From Fulvia fulva (Eukaryota > Ascomycota > Dothideomycetes > Mycosphaerellales > Mycosphaerellaceae): a stretch of DNA of 64,000 bases. Location of the stretch: positions 2,728,001 through 2,792,000 of the forward strand of contig NC_063014.1 of the NCBI RefSeq assembly GCF_020509005.1. The letters are read 5' to 3'. The notes under the pieces were generated by a model. The model saw nothing but the letters and a program-made list of their open reading frames with translations, was not told where the DNA came from and did not search any database. Of the stretch, positions 22,955 through 34,261 are shown piece after piece. Made by a program: the position numbers and the translations under genes. Position 1 is the first letter of the stretch. Each line of letters opens with the position of its first letter.

Positions 22955-25900
22955 GTATAACGTTAACTATAGCAAGGATATAGTCTAGAACTATTTCCTA
23001 TACGAGGCGGACCCGCGCGTCTACTACGTCCTTACAATCTAGGAGCTATAGATTAACCCGTACTATAAGAGACTAACGACCTACAAGTTACTAGGCTATA
23101 CGACATACCTACGAGGCGACGGTAGACCCCGTACGTGCTTCTATATTAGCAAGGATATACTAGAATCCGACTAGGAGGTAGTATACTACGTAGACGAAGA
23201 AGGCGGGGGCGATATTACCTCCCTCTACGTAGGTAGTACCTAGATATACAACCTATATATATAACCGCTAGCCTCGAGGTCTAGCCGCGACCTAGGGGTC
23301 TATAGACACCTAGACAGTGCGCTTAAGAGACAAGGGTACCACATCGTAGTAGGAGACTTCAATATATACTACCCTTCCTAGGAAAGCCTTATATAGCCGT
23401 ACCCTATAGCCGACGAAGTACTCGACTTAATAGCGAGTAAAGTAATTGCCCTTAATACCCCGAAGGATCTAGGCACCTAGAAGAGAGGGGGACTCTAAGG
23501 CACGATCGACCTCTCCTAGATCTTAGATAGCTACTACTATACGGTAACCTACTATAGGATCGAATATAAACTCGAGGCGTCGTTAGACTATATACTAGTT
23601 AGGACCTCTATTACGATATAGATATAACGTATACTAGCGACAACCCCTAAGCTAAACTAGGGAAAGGCCTACTAGGCCAATATCTAGGCGTACCTCGATG
23701 ACTCTAAGAGGCTAGTCTAGATCGCGTAGTAGTAATATAACAGTAAAGACGAGATAGACGAAGTAGTCTAGGGGTTAATAGACGAAATAAGAAAAGCGAC
23801 CTTACTCTATATTCCGCTTGCCTAACTTATAATATAGTCTAAACTATACTAGACGCCGGAGTATACTACGGTAGTAAGAGAAGTAAGGAGAGCCCGCTAG
23901 GTATAGACGAGCAGCTATAGCGAGGAGGCCTAGAACGTATATAGAGAGGTATACTAATAGAAGAAAGCTATAATACGGAGGGAGAAAGCAGTCGGCTAGA
24001 GGGCTATAGTAGAAGAAATCGCCGGCAAGCTAGAGAGGATGTAGAAGCTAGCGAAATGGGCCCGATAGGACCCTATATAGGGCCCCTCCTTCTCTATCCT
24101 AGCGCTATAATCGCCTAGTAGCCCGGTTAGCGACCCCGAGGCTAAGGCGCGTCTACTAGCTAGTAAGTTCTTCCCGCCCCTAGTCGAGGCTAATCTAAGC
24201 GACATAAACAGCTCTACTCCCCTAGCCCCTAGTATCGCGGTCTAATAGGAGGTGTCCGAGGGAGAAGTTGCCGCTATACTAAGGAAGTTACCGGCGAAGA
24301 AAGCCCCGGGGCCGGATAGGATCCTAAACGAGCTACTAAAGAAGTGTAGAGATCAACTAGCCCTAGTAGTTATAGCGATCTTTAACGCCTACCTATAGAC
24401 CGGATACTACCCGATAGCTTTTAAACAATCGACGATAGTAGTCCTACGTAAGCCGCAAAAGGAAGACTATACGTAGGTGAAGTCGTACCGCCTAATTACG
24501 CTCCTTAACACTCTTAGGAAGGCGCTTAAGAAGCTAGTTATAACGAGACTCTCTAAGGCGGTAGAGGAACACTCCCTACTCCCGGACACCTAGATAGGTA
24601 CGCGCCTATAGCGATCGACGCTGTCCGCGATAGAACTTATTACCTCTTAGGTAAAGGCTATCTAGTATAAGAATAGGGACAAGGTAGCTTCCTTACTTAG
24701 CCTAGACATATCGGGAGCCTTCGACTACGTATTATACCCGCGGCTACTCTATATCCTAAGGTCGAAAGGACTCCCTAAGTAGCTTATTAACTTCGTACGG
24801 TCCTACCTCTAAAACCGTAGTACGTCGATTCTAGTCGGCTAGTATAGAAGCCCATTTTAAGTAGTCTATACTAGAATCCCGTAAGGCTTACCGCTAGTAC
24901 CTATTCTATTCCTCTTCTTTATAGCGACGCTACTCCCAGCCCTAGAATCCTAGAACACCGCTACGAGCGGCTTCGTAGACGATATAAACATCCTAGCGTA
25001 GTCTTCCTCGACTAAGGAAAACTATAGGCTACTAGAAGAGAAGCACAAGATCTATAAGGACTAGGCTAGGAGGCACGGGGCTCGGTTTGCCCTTAGAAAA
25101 GTACAATCTAATACACTTTACGCGCCGGCTACGGTTCTATAATATATAAGCTTCTATCTAGATATAGGGGTACACGACTAACCCGGCAAATTAGCTTAGG
25201 ATCCTCGGACTATAGGTAGACCCGGCGCTACGGTAGAGGAAGTACGTATAGGCAATATTACGGAAAGCTAAATAGAATATAGCATTATACTAGAGGCTCA
25301 CTACGTCTATATAGGGGGCGGACTTTCGGTAGTTACGACTTTTATATACGGCTATTATACGACTAGTCCTTACCTATAGTAGCTAAGTATAGTCCTTAGG
25401 TAAAAGGGCCTACCTATTAAAGGGACTCGTCGCGCCGTTAGCGAAGATCTAAAACTAATGCCTAAGGAAGGTGACCGGGGTATACAAGTCGATACTAATA
25501 AGGATACTTAAGTACGAGACCGCTATACCGCCGATCGACCTATATATCTAGGGACTACGGACCTCCTATTTAGGCACGTCGGTATAGTACCTAGTATAGA
25601 AGGTTATCGCTAGTATAGTCGTAAGGGCCCGCGAATTAGTACTAGCGTATAAGGGTATTCGACCCGGAAACGAGCCGAACTACCGGGTAAGGGACGAATA
25701 GCTAGTAATATAATAGGAAGGTAAGAAATCGTTTATAGAGTAACTATAGAAAGAGAGGTAGAACAACTAGGGTATAGGGTATAGTAGACGCCCTTAGCTA
25801 GCGGGACAACCTAAGGAATAGTTAGCTACGAAATCCGCGGTCAAGTACCCTCCGAAGCTTATCTACTACCGCTTTACGAGGGTATAGAGTAGTATAGTAA

Positions 25901-26230
25901 CCTAACTACAAAGCGAACATATCGGCCTCTAGGGGTACCTAATATAGAGGAAGATTCTAGAATATACGAACACTAGCTATCCCTACGGCTATTACTCCTA
26001 GAATGTACGGTACGTACTCCTCGTCTATCCGAGGTAGTCGCTAGGAAGGGGGGAGTAGATAGTAAAGGCGAGGAACCGGACGATTAGGGCACTTATTAAT
26101 AACGTTAAGGACCTACGGCGTATTACGAACTAGATACTAGAGAAGGGCTAGCTAGAATAGTACCGCCTAGTAGGAGTAGTATAGGAAGAGAGGACACGGC
26201 GTGGCGCGACGAGACCGACTAGGAGCGGGG
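22955..26230 (+). pseudogene. LINE ORF2 (endonuclease-reverse transcriptase)
   Basis: The endonuclease part reads IVVGDFNIYYPSWESL near 23350, the EEP nuclease GDFNxHHxxW motif, and GTIDLS near 23500. Reverse transcriptase motifs are APGPDRILNELLKKC near 24306, SLLSLDISGAFDYVLYPRLL near 24700, and SGFVDDINILAW near 24960. In the other copies this last motif is FVDDTN, so Thr to Ile is a C-to-T change. The C-terminal region ends near 26230. It is unable to code for an active enzyme because of many TAG stops and a one-base frame change near 25090. Confidence 0.8.
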
Positions 26231-26414
26231 GCTAACGGGGTAGTAATATAGACTACGTACGTTTAGAGGGAAAGCTAATCTAGATAAGGAGTAGTCGGGG
26301 GCAGGAAGGGTTTACACCTATTCGGGTTTCCCTTTATATATAACAATAGATATATACCTATATAGGCCGAATAGGGTCCTAGAATAAGGGAATGACAAAT
26401 CTATCTATCTATCT

Positions 26415-26520
26415 ATATAGTAGTAGCTATCTAAGATCTAGGAGAGGTCGATCGTGCCTTAGAGTCCCCCTCTCTTCTAGGTGCCTAGGTCCTTCGGAGT
26501 ATTAAGGGCAATTACGTTAC
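26415..26520 (-). repeat. inverted fragment of the LINE endonuclease region
   Basis: The reverse complement of this 105-bp piece matches about 23441-23545 of the neighbouring LINE almost base for base (run aagagagggggactctaagg included). It lies between the LINE 3' tail and the Copia copy 2 LTR. It is likely the remaining edge of a minus-strand LINE into which the Copia element inserted. Confidence 0.75.
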
Positions 26521-26521
26521 T

Positions 26522-26591
26522 TGTTACGAATATAGGTTAGTAGGCATGTCGTACGGTACTCAGACTAACTTAGTACACACTTAGCTAGTCG
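26522..26591 (+). repeat. 5' LTR start of Copia copy 2 (matching 70 bp)
   Basis: It aligns with 30421-30490. The LTR surely extends further right, but the partner copy ends here, so its full length cannot be set from the sequence. Confidence 0.7.
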
Positions 26592-27129
26592 AGACAATAG
26601 TACGGTAATACTATTATTATACCGTACGAATAGTAGGAGCGACTTAGAGGAACTACCGTCGTAGGATAAGATATAGGTAAAACCGATAAGGCGTAGTGAA
26701 ATAGAACTAGGACTAGAGCAATATCCCTCTATATAGGTATAAGAGACGTAGTCTCTATACCGATAGTAGAGATACCTTTAGTACTAAACACTATTCTACT
26801 ATATACCTTTGTATACTACATTAGTCCTTCCTCCTTCCCTATTACGTATCCTAACTTCCGTATATATATATACTATACCTATTCAATAGGTTATAAGCCC
26901 GGGTTTACTTAATAGGACATCGATATACTAAGGAAGTACGACGTAGGGTATTATACCCTATACCCGGAATCCGTACGGTAACGTACTAATAGACTCGGGG
27001 AGTCTACTATACGGAACGCTACTAATAGACTCGGGGAGTCTAAGCTTATTCTAACTACCGTAGTCAAGTAGAGCTTGCTACACATCTAAGGCTACCTTCG
27101 CTATAGAAAACTTAACGAGTTACGAGGGC

Positions 27130-30100
27130 CCCCGGAAGGTCGGCTCTACCCTTACTCGTAAGAACTAGAAGCGCTAGTTCGTTATACTACGAGACTATCT
27201 CGAAAGCCGGGAGGTATTCTAGGTCATCGACGACTCGTCGGCTGATCTCCTAGAATCCGTTACGCCTAAGATCACTTCGAAGGCGAACGGTATAGCGAGA
27301 TATACTATCTTAGTATATTTGTCCGATAAGGACAACTAAGAAATCTTAGATATACGAGATACGAAAGAAATCTAGAAACTTCTATAGAAGAAGTATAGTA
27401 AGGTCTATAAGGCATACGTAGTAGCGCTTATAAAACAGCTAGTATCGTTTAAGCTACCGGACGATTAGACAATTAGATAAGGGTAGACATATCTAGGTAA
27501 CCTATCTATATAGATTGCCGAAATAGATAGTAAAGAGACCTACTATAAGGACCCTATCCGGAGGTTCAAGTACCTACTAAGTAGCCTCCCGGACGTCTAC
27601 GCTAGTACTAGGGACGCTATCCTAGCCTAGCTAAACCTAGGCTAGGAATCCGCTATAACCCTACTTAAATCCTACGAATTACGGATCTAAGAGAGTAAGG
27701 GCGAGACCGCTCTATACTCCTAGAGGCAAGGGGGCAAGAGCGGCTACTTTATCTACGATAGTAACTACCTAGTTATATCGTGCCCGGAACTAGATTCTAT
27801 AAAGGAGTTTATTAAAAAGAAGAACACCTAGAAGTAACTAGAAAAGAAGTCCTACGAAGAGCTAGTCCGGGATCTAGAGAAGGCCTAAAACGCCCTTAAG
27901 AAGTCTAAGAAATAGTAGAAGGATAGGAGAAGCCAATCCGATAACAAGATAAAGGCAAAGGCGATACGAGCCTATACCTTACGAGAAAGCGATACCGAGG
28001 AAATATACGACGACGAAGTCGCCTATTCTACTACCGAAGTAAAAGGTAAGTTTCCCGCCTCCGAATAGTTACTAGACTCCTATACCTCCTTATATATAAC
28101 TGACAATAAGTCTCTATTCAGATCGCTTAGGAAACTAGCGAGAAGAAAAGTAATTAAAGTCGGTAGGGAGTACCTAGATACATTCTATAAAGGAATAGTA
28201 ACTATAGGAGGCCTAACGGGGAAATAAATTACGCTAGAGAAAGTCTTAATTGTTCCTAATCTCGGAGTTAATCTAGTTTTATAGAGGCAGTTTAGTAAGT
28301 AATTTGATGTCGAACCTCTAAACTTTATACTTAAGTATAAGAGCGGAAAGCCTATCGTACGAACAGTACTACGAGGGGGGGTACCGGTAGTATCTTTAAT
28401 ATCCGACTCCCTAAACTAGGTAGATAATAGACTACCGGAGGTACTATACGAGGAAGCTCTAGCCGCGGTAACTACCGAGGATTAGTAGGAGCTTTAGTAT
28501 AGAAGATTCGTATACCTAGGAAAAGGGTTACTCCGGAACGTCTATAGGGTAAGTAATAGGAAGGACCCGATTCCTATCCCGGACGAGTATAACTATAAGG
28601 TATACTCTATCGCGAATATACGGAAGTTTAAAGGCGCTGTCGTAGAACGAAAGAATGAAAGACTTGCGCTTATATCTATCGACATCTACGGACCCTTCGA
28701 AAATGCGACATCTAGGCTAGGTTTTAAATACTAGCTAGAGATCGTAGATAACTTCTTAAGAAAGAAGTAGGTAATCCCGCTTAAGAACAAATCTGACGCA
28801 CCGTAAGTACTACGACAATAGCGGCTAACTATAGAGAAAGTATCGAAATGCTACGTAAGAGTAGTACGGAGTAATAATGTACCTAAGCTACTAATAGTTC
28901 TAAAAGAATAGGAGAAAGAATCGGGGGTTTAATACGATACGACGGATACTTATAACTCTATACAAAACGGAGTAGTAGAAAGGTCAATCTAGGTATCGGA
29001 GAACGCGATCCGCGTAATGCTCGAGGAATCGGGGATGCCGGTAGAATTCTAGCCTAAAGCTCTAGAGGTATAGGCGGTTATACGTAACCTACTACCGAAC
29101 GGACCGTTACTTAACGGTGTCTAACTTTCGCCGGAAGAAGCATTTACTAGCAAAGTACCGACGGTAGATCACCTAAGAGTATAGGGTTATAGAGTAGTAG
29201 TTTACGTAGAACCGAAATTATATCTAAAAGGGCTACGATAGGATAAGTTAATAAACCGGGGTAAGGAAGCTGTTTTCGTTAGATATGGTCAATCGACTAA
29301 GTAATAGTTGTTCTAGGAGCTAGATATACGAGCTATTAGGCAGTATAGCCAAGTAGATTAGTTCGAAAACGAGAAGGGGGGAGATCTAGATTTAGGTGTC
29401 TCCTTTACGAACTTACCTAGTAAGGTACCCGAACGAAAGCTAGTCGGTCGACTACCGGCGGTCTCGCGACCACTACTATAGCAACTAGCGGATGCCCCGA
29501 TAGTAATCTTACGATCCTCGGGTAGTATAATACCTAGGCCTAACGAGGGTCGACTACCGGCGGTCTCGCGACTACTACTATAGCGACTAGCGGATGCCCC
29601 GATAGTAATCTCACGATCCCCGGGTAGTATAATACCTAGGCCTAACGAGAGATGTAGCAAGGATAACTACTAGAGCGACAATAGGACCTAGATGTAGCTA
29701 ATAACTATAACGAGACCGGACCTAGCCTTCCTACTCGGGAGAACTAGTATATATGTCGCGGATCTAATAAAGCGGTATATAAAAGTACTAAAGAAGGTCT
29801 CGAGATACCTAAGGTCGTTCCCCGACCTAGGGTTAATGTTTAGACGTAGTAGCGGTACCCTAACCGGATACTTAGACTCCGACTACGCGATAGATTAAGT
29901 AGATAGGGTCTTAATTCTAGGACATGTCTAGCTAGTATACGGTACGCCTATATCCTAGATAAGTAAGAAGCAAAAGTCTATAGCAACCTCTACTATAGAG
30001 GTAGAGTTTATAGCAATAAACGCCGCTACGAAACAATCCTAGTTCCTAGCGGCTATTCTCCGAGAGATAAACTATCCGGGGCTAGTAGGAGACTGCTCTT

Positions 30101-30360
30101 TCTAACTAATAGTCCTAGCCGATAAGAGTACCGTCGACAAACTAAGACTAGTACGCCTTATAGGGGATAACTAGGCGGCTCTAACCTTAGTTAAGGCCGC
30201 CTATATCTACGAAAGATCTAAGTATATTAATGTTACCTACAACTATATTAGGCACCTCTAGTAGTAGAGGAAGATTAAAGTAGAGTACTACTATACTAAG
30301 GAGATAGTAGCAGATAGTTTGACCAAACCGCTAGCCGGTCCCTAGTTCTAGACCTTCGTA
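27130..30360 (+). pseudogene. Copia copy 2 gag-pol, RT missing
   Basis: Gag reads FVILRDYLESREVF near 27180 and ends before 28050. Protease is near 28070 (LLDSYTSLYIT, where copy 1 has LDSCASSHMT). Integrase runs from about 28670 (ALISIDIYGPFENA) to 29350. RNase H reads TRPDLAFLL near 29700, SKKQKSIATSTIEVEFIAI near 29960 and ADSLTKPLAG near 30310. The segment holding the YVDD box in copy 1 (about 2930-4190 there) is absent. Dozens of TAG and TAA codons mark Trp and Gln sites. Confidence 0.8.
29448..29651 (+). repeat. 102-bp tandem duplication inside Copia copy 2
   Basis: Two adjacent units, 29448-29549 and 29550-29651, begin tcgactaccggcggtctcgc and differ at only a few C/T or A/G sites. 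The unit is 34 codons, so the frame is kept. It lies exactly at the edge of the RT deletion. Confidence 0.85.
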
Positions 30361-30420
30361 CGATAGCTATAGCTAGTATAGTAGGAACAATCGTTCCTTA
30401 CCTTACGACCTAAGTAGGAG

Positions 30421-30490
30421 TGTTACGAATATAGGTCAGTAGGTATATCGTATAGTACTAAGACTAACTTAGTATATACTAAGCTAGTCG
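30421..30490 (+). repeat. truncated 3' LTR of Copia copy 2
   Basis: It matches 26522-26591 and stops after ctagtcg. The next 100 bases (30491-30590) match no other part of the window that I could see and include an (attt)n run at about 30570-30585. Confidence 0.7.
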
Positions 30491-30999
30491 TACGACGGTT
30501 TTCCCCTCTCTCTTCCTTAATAGCCCCCGGCCTCGTAGACCTTTTAGGAGCTAGATAGGCATTATAAATGTATTTATTTATTTATTATAGTCTTCCTTCT
30601 ATAGCTTCCGGATAACTACTATTAGGGAGTCTCTATACGGCTTTAGATAGTAGCCTTTCCGTAGACAAGTAGTAAAGAGCTTAGCTAGGCTCGGAGCGAT
30701 TTCCTCTTTATATTCCTTTAGTAGGAGGTTTAGGATTTTATCGGGCCCTAGGGCCTTTCTTCCCTTAAGCTGTCCTATTACGGTCTTAACCTCGCCTAGC
30801 TAGACTATCTAGTATATGTCTAGTAGTTCCGGGTACGACGTGCCTACTATATCCGTTAGGTCCGCGTCGACTTATATTAAGAAGAAGTAGTCCGTAAACG
30901 CCTTCGCTTTTACCTCCGGCGTTAACCTTAGCGTCCCCGTTATGTCGACTATAGGCGGGAAGTAAGGCGTCTTCTCTGTCCCTCTAGCTCTCGCCCACC

Positions 31000-32200
31000 T
31001 CGCTAGTCGCTATATCTAGTTAGGATTCTCTATTACGAGCTCGACCGTCGTTCTCTAGTCTAGCTATTTGTCCCGACGTATCTAGGCTTTCTTAGCTTAG
31101 CTAGCCCTTTAGTATACGTCCTATATTACTTATATATGCTCCTTCGTCTACTCTCGTCTAGCCCTCCTCGCCTCCTTTACCCTTTCCGCGTACGCCGGGG
31201 TCTAGAATAGCTTCTGTCTTTAAGAAGGTCGAATATAGGGTATGTACTAACAAGCTACCTCCTATCCGACTATCGTTATCCGTTCGGCTTCTTTGTCGAG
31301 CTCGGCTTCTTATTCTGCTTCTATTCCTACTTCTAGTCCCGTATTTACTCTATTATCGTATAGTCGTACCGCTAGTTTATCTCGGATTTCTTCCTACGGG
31401 GCCTTCTTCTAGTTTAGGCGTAGCTCCGCTATAGGTTTCTCCTCGACTCCTACCTCGATTATTATCTAGATCGGGATATAGTCTAATCCTACTTCGAGTA
31501 AGAGGTTCGTACGGCACTTGTCTAGTCTCGTTACTAGCTCTCTCGAGAGGAAGTATAGGTCAATCGTACTTACGCTTGATCTCGCCTTCTACGTCTCTAT
31601 ACCCTTTAGGGTCGCTAGTTCTATATCGCGGCTCGCGGTGATTTCTAGTAACTTGCCTCCTAGGTATACGTGTAGGGGGGTGAAGTCTAGACCCTATTAC
31701 GGGTAGTAAAGGTTAAAGTCGCCTACTAGGACTTAGTGTATATCCCCTTGTTCGAGTATCCGGTCTAGCGTAGCTAGGGTTCCTAGGTCTCTACTCGTTC
31801 GTCCTTATAGGGGAGGGTTGTAGACGTTATAGATTCGGACGGTTCCCTAGCCTATTGCTATTTCGATTGTCGTTATGTCCCCCTAGTAGCCCTCCGGCTA
31901 TAGCACGACCTTCTATACTTCTGTGCTAATAGCCTTACTTACGTAGGTATATATTCTTAGGGTGTGTCCTATGCCCCTACCGATTACCGTATAGTATCGT
32001 TAGTCGTTATAGGTTACCGGTTTGCTTATATATAGGTTAGTCTAAGGTTCCTATAGCGCTACGACGTAGTGCTTTTAGTAGTCGAGTTCTTATAGGAAGT
32101 GGAGTTAGACCTTATCTTTGCTTTTGTTAACGTTATACTATATAATAGTAAGGTTGTCCTATACTACTATTACGGGCTAGCTAGGATAATGTCTATAGGG
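31000..32200 (-). pseudogene. LINE ORF2 endonuclease domain and RT start
   Basis: The minus-strand frame carries VLVGDFNLYYP near 31710, then ETWKARSSVSTIDLYFLSRE near 31580, characteristic of the EEP-type endonuclease of I/Tad LINEs. It continues with the linker to the RT fingers near 30760. The subfamily differs from the LINE at 21.7 kb. Confidence 0.6.
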
Positions 32201-32239
32201 GTGCTCCGGGCTTAGGTAGTACCTACGGTTATCGTATCT

Positions 32240-33624
32240 TCCTCTTAGGTTAGTAGGCCTTCGGCCGGTAGGGGTGTTCCAAAAATCCGTATCTGTCCTA
32301 TCTTGTTTACTACCCTATTTAGCCCCCTTAGCCGTCCTAGCGGCGGGTACGTGCTCGGTAGGGTGCCCCTGATTACCTCCTCCGTTCTCTTTCTTTTTGC
32401 CGCCTCAAAGCCTTTATATTGAGCGCTGCCTTACTACGGGGTAGGGTACCTCGCTAGGGTCGTTATTCGTGCTTAGTTAGCCTTCCCTTTTACGGCGATC
32501 CGGGTTAGGCATTAGCTCGAGTACGCCGGGTGTTTCCGGCTATAGTATACGTACCTTACTTCTTCTCGTAGGCATTGCTTTCCCTAGTATAGGCCTACGT
32601 AGTATAGGCACTTCGGGGTCTTCTCCGTATACTTTAGGGCGATATGTCCGTACTGTTAGTAGTTAAAGCATTAGAGTACTCTATAGCTACTCTAGTAGAT
32701 TTCCGTGTCAAGACGTTCGTAGTTCTAGTATAGTCCTTTGTCCAGGACAAGGTTTGCTTGTTCCGTATTTACTATCTAGACGATTAACGAGGAGTATGTC
32801 TTTGTTAGTTCGACGCTTCTATATAGCTAGACGGCCTTAGAGAAGCGTACTCCTAGGGATGTGCTCTAGTTCTATGTTTGCAGCTAGGGGAGGTCATTTT
32901 CGACCTTAAAGGTTCTGGGGACCCCGTGGGCTATTACTATAAATTGTTAGTAGGAGACCTTCGCTGACTTTACTACTTTAGTTGTCTATTCCTTATACGT
33001 CTCGAGTCTTTGTCGGTCTGTCTCCTATACGGTAAAAAGCCTTACTACCCCCCTTGGCTCTACCTTCGCTCCTACGATCTCCTTCCGGCCGATTCTGTCT
33101 ACGAGCTCCTTACTCGTAAGGCCCTCGAGTTCCCTTTTCTCCTCCGGGTCGGTGACGTAGACTCGGATCGCGTTAATAGTCCTCTAGGGCTGGGCCGGGT
33201 AGTGTCCCGCGGCGATTGTAACCCACGTAGGGTTCTTCTGTTATGTTGCGTGCTGTGTGGTCTAGTGGATCGTTCTTGGGGTCTGGTGTTCGAGTGCCTT
33301 AAGTGCACTAAGGAGCTACGCGATTGTATTTTTATATGCTCGGGCTGAGTGTTCGTCTTCGTCTAGCATTGCCTGGGCTTCTTTGTACAATTCTGTCCAC
33401 GCGGAGGGGCCGGGGGCGGCTAGGGTTCGTTGTGCCTTTCCTAGGCCCTTAGCTTGTTGTCGTTGGCCGTTGTCTTGCTGTTACTAGGTTAGTTGTTGGC
33501 TTAGCTGTTGAAGGGTTGGTTGCTGCTGGCTAGGTTCCTGTGTCGCATCCCCGTTTATAGAGATTTGGGTGTCCCTCGCGAGCTGCTTGATGCTCGCGAG
33601 TTGGGCTTGGGATCTAGTCTCCAT
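32240..33624 (-). pseudogene. LINE ORF1, nearly intact N-terminus
   Basis: The ATG at 33622-33624 opens METRSQAQLASIKQLARDTQ, followed by a Gln-rich stretch with the first TAG near 33484. The frame then runs with few stops through AAGHYPAQPWRTI near 33190 and VTDPEEKRELEGL near 33140. Three CCHC knuckles (FNY.QYGHIALKYTEKTPK and YVGLY, YSRKHPAY) lie at about 32700-32510. The open frames on the plus strand here (for example 33010-33348) are shadows of this coding strand. Confidence 0.65.
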
Positions 33625-33860
33625 GTCGCTGCAGTTCAGCTACGGCTAAGGTTAGAAGTTGCCTAAATAGGCAATTCACCTCCGCGGCTCCGCAATTTCA
33701 GGGTCCTGTCGGACAGGAGGTGGATTCCTGTTTTCTGGTCGCTTTCCGTAGCAATTGCGCGGCCGCCAGTACAGGCGCGCTGCTCTTGTTCTCGTTAGGT
33801 GATAGCCTTAAGAGGCGCTTTCGAATGGTGCGTCGTGCGTGTCTCCGATCGATGGGTATT

Positions 33861-34261
33861 GCCTATGATATATAAATCCAGCGTATACGTACGTACGAGT
33901 AAGGTAAATCTAGATTACGCCCGTATTATTTCTTAGAAGTAGGGCCCGGCTTAGCGTAACGCTGCTCGTGGTACGATCTTCATTGCGTGTCTGCATGAAT
34001 CTGTCAACACTGATGATGCTGGGCTAACCATGGCGGTTGTTCCACGGTGTACTGGGTCCCCGGCTATCACTTAGCAACTTCTGATTCGTACAGCTGTACG
34101 CAGTTCGTGTGTGCTTGGCAGAAGAAGGGATGGGTTGGGGTTGAACTGGGGCGGAGTGCGCGGACAGCGTCGGCTCGATGTCGATGACTCGCCGTTCGTC
34201 ATCAAGTCATATACCCTATCATCACTCAATACCCAACCCTCATCCTGATCTACCCAATGCT
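33861..34261. other. junction between transposon block and gene island
   Basis: CpA and TpG return to normal from about 33.2 kb. The stretch must hold the 3' UTR of the minus-strand phosphatase gene, which ends at 34262. No other gene is seen. Confidence 0.4.

Larger units (their letters stand above)
21700..26405 (+). mobile_element. Tad/I-like LINE, long copy (ORF1 + endonuclease-RT)
   Basis: This is the longest LINE in the window. It has ORF1 with CCHC knuckles, an ORF2 with apurinic endonuclease and reverse transcriptase, a C-terminal region, and a 3' end in a (tatc)n tail at 26395-26418. Its last 1.5 kb is nearly identical to 12145-13690. The 5' limit is approximate, because coherent coding was followed back to about 21750. 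Confidence 0.8.
26522..30490 (+). mobile_element. Ty1/Copia copy 2, RT deleted, strongly RIPed
   Basis: The 5' LTR starts at 26522 (TGTTACGAATATAGG) and the matching 3' LTR starts at 30421 after the polypurine tract gagtaggag-like sequence. The first 70 bases of the two LTRs agree except for C/T and G/A changes, after which the 3' LTR is cut. The internal region is homologous to copy 1 throughout gag, protease, integrase and RNase H, but about 1.2 kb carrying the reverse transcriptase is missing near 29650. It is much more heavily RIPed than copy 1. Confidence 0.8.
30591..33860 (-). mobile_element. Tad/I-like LINE, minus strand, 3'-truncated within RT
   Basis: Reading on the minus strand from the right: a 5' UTR (about 33860-33625), ORF1 (33624 to about 32240) and an ORF2 endonuclease (about 32200-31000). 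The start of the reverse transcriptase follows (GPDKILNLLL near 30745) and the copy breaks off at about 30591. A LINE that keeps its 5' end and loses its 3' end must have been cut after insertion. The right-hand 800 bases are almost free of RIP, whereas the left 2.4 kb is heavily mutated. Confidence 0.75.

Noticed and set aside
24205..24889. Minus-strand open frames in RIPed DNA (e.g. 23996-24205, 56780-56971, 60627-60848)
   Set aside because: RIP removes stops on one strand of some frames. They lie antisense to recognised LINE or Gypsy coding sequence.
33010..33348. 112-codon open frame on the plus strand
   Set aside because: It is antisense to the coherent LINE ORF1 on the minus strand, whose CA-rich codons remove stops from the other strand.
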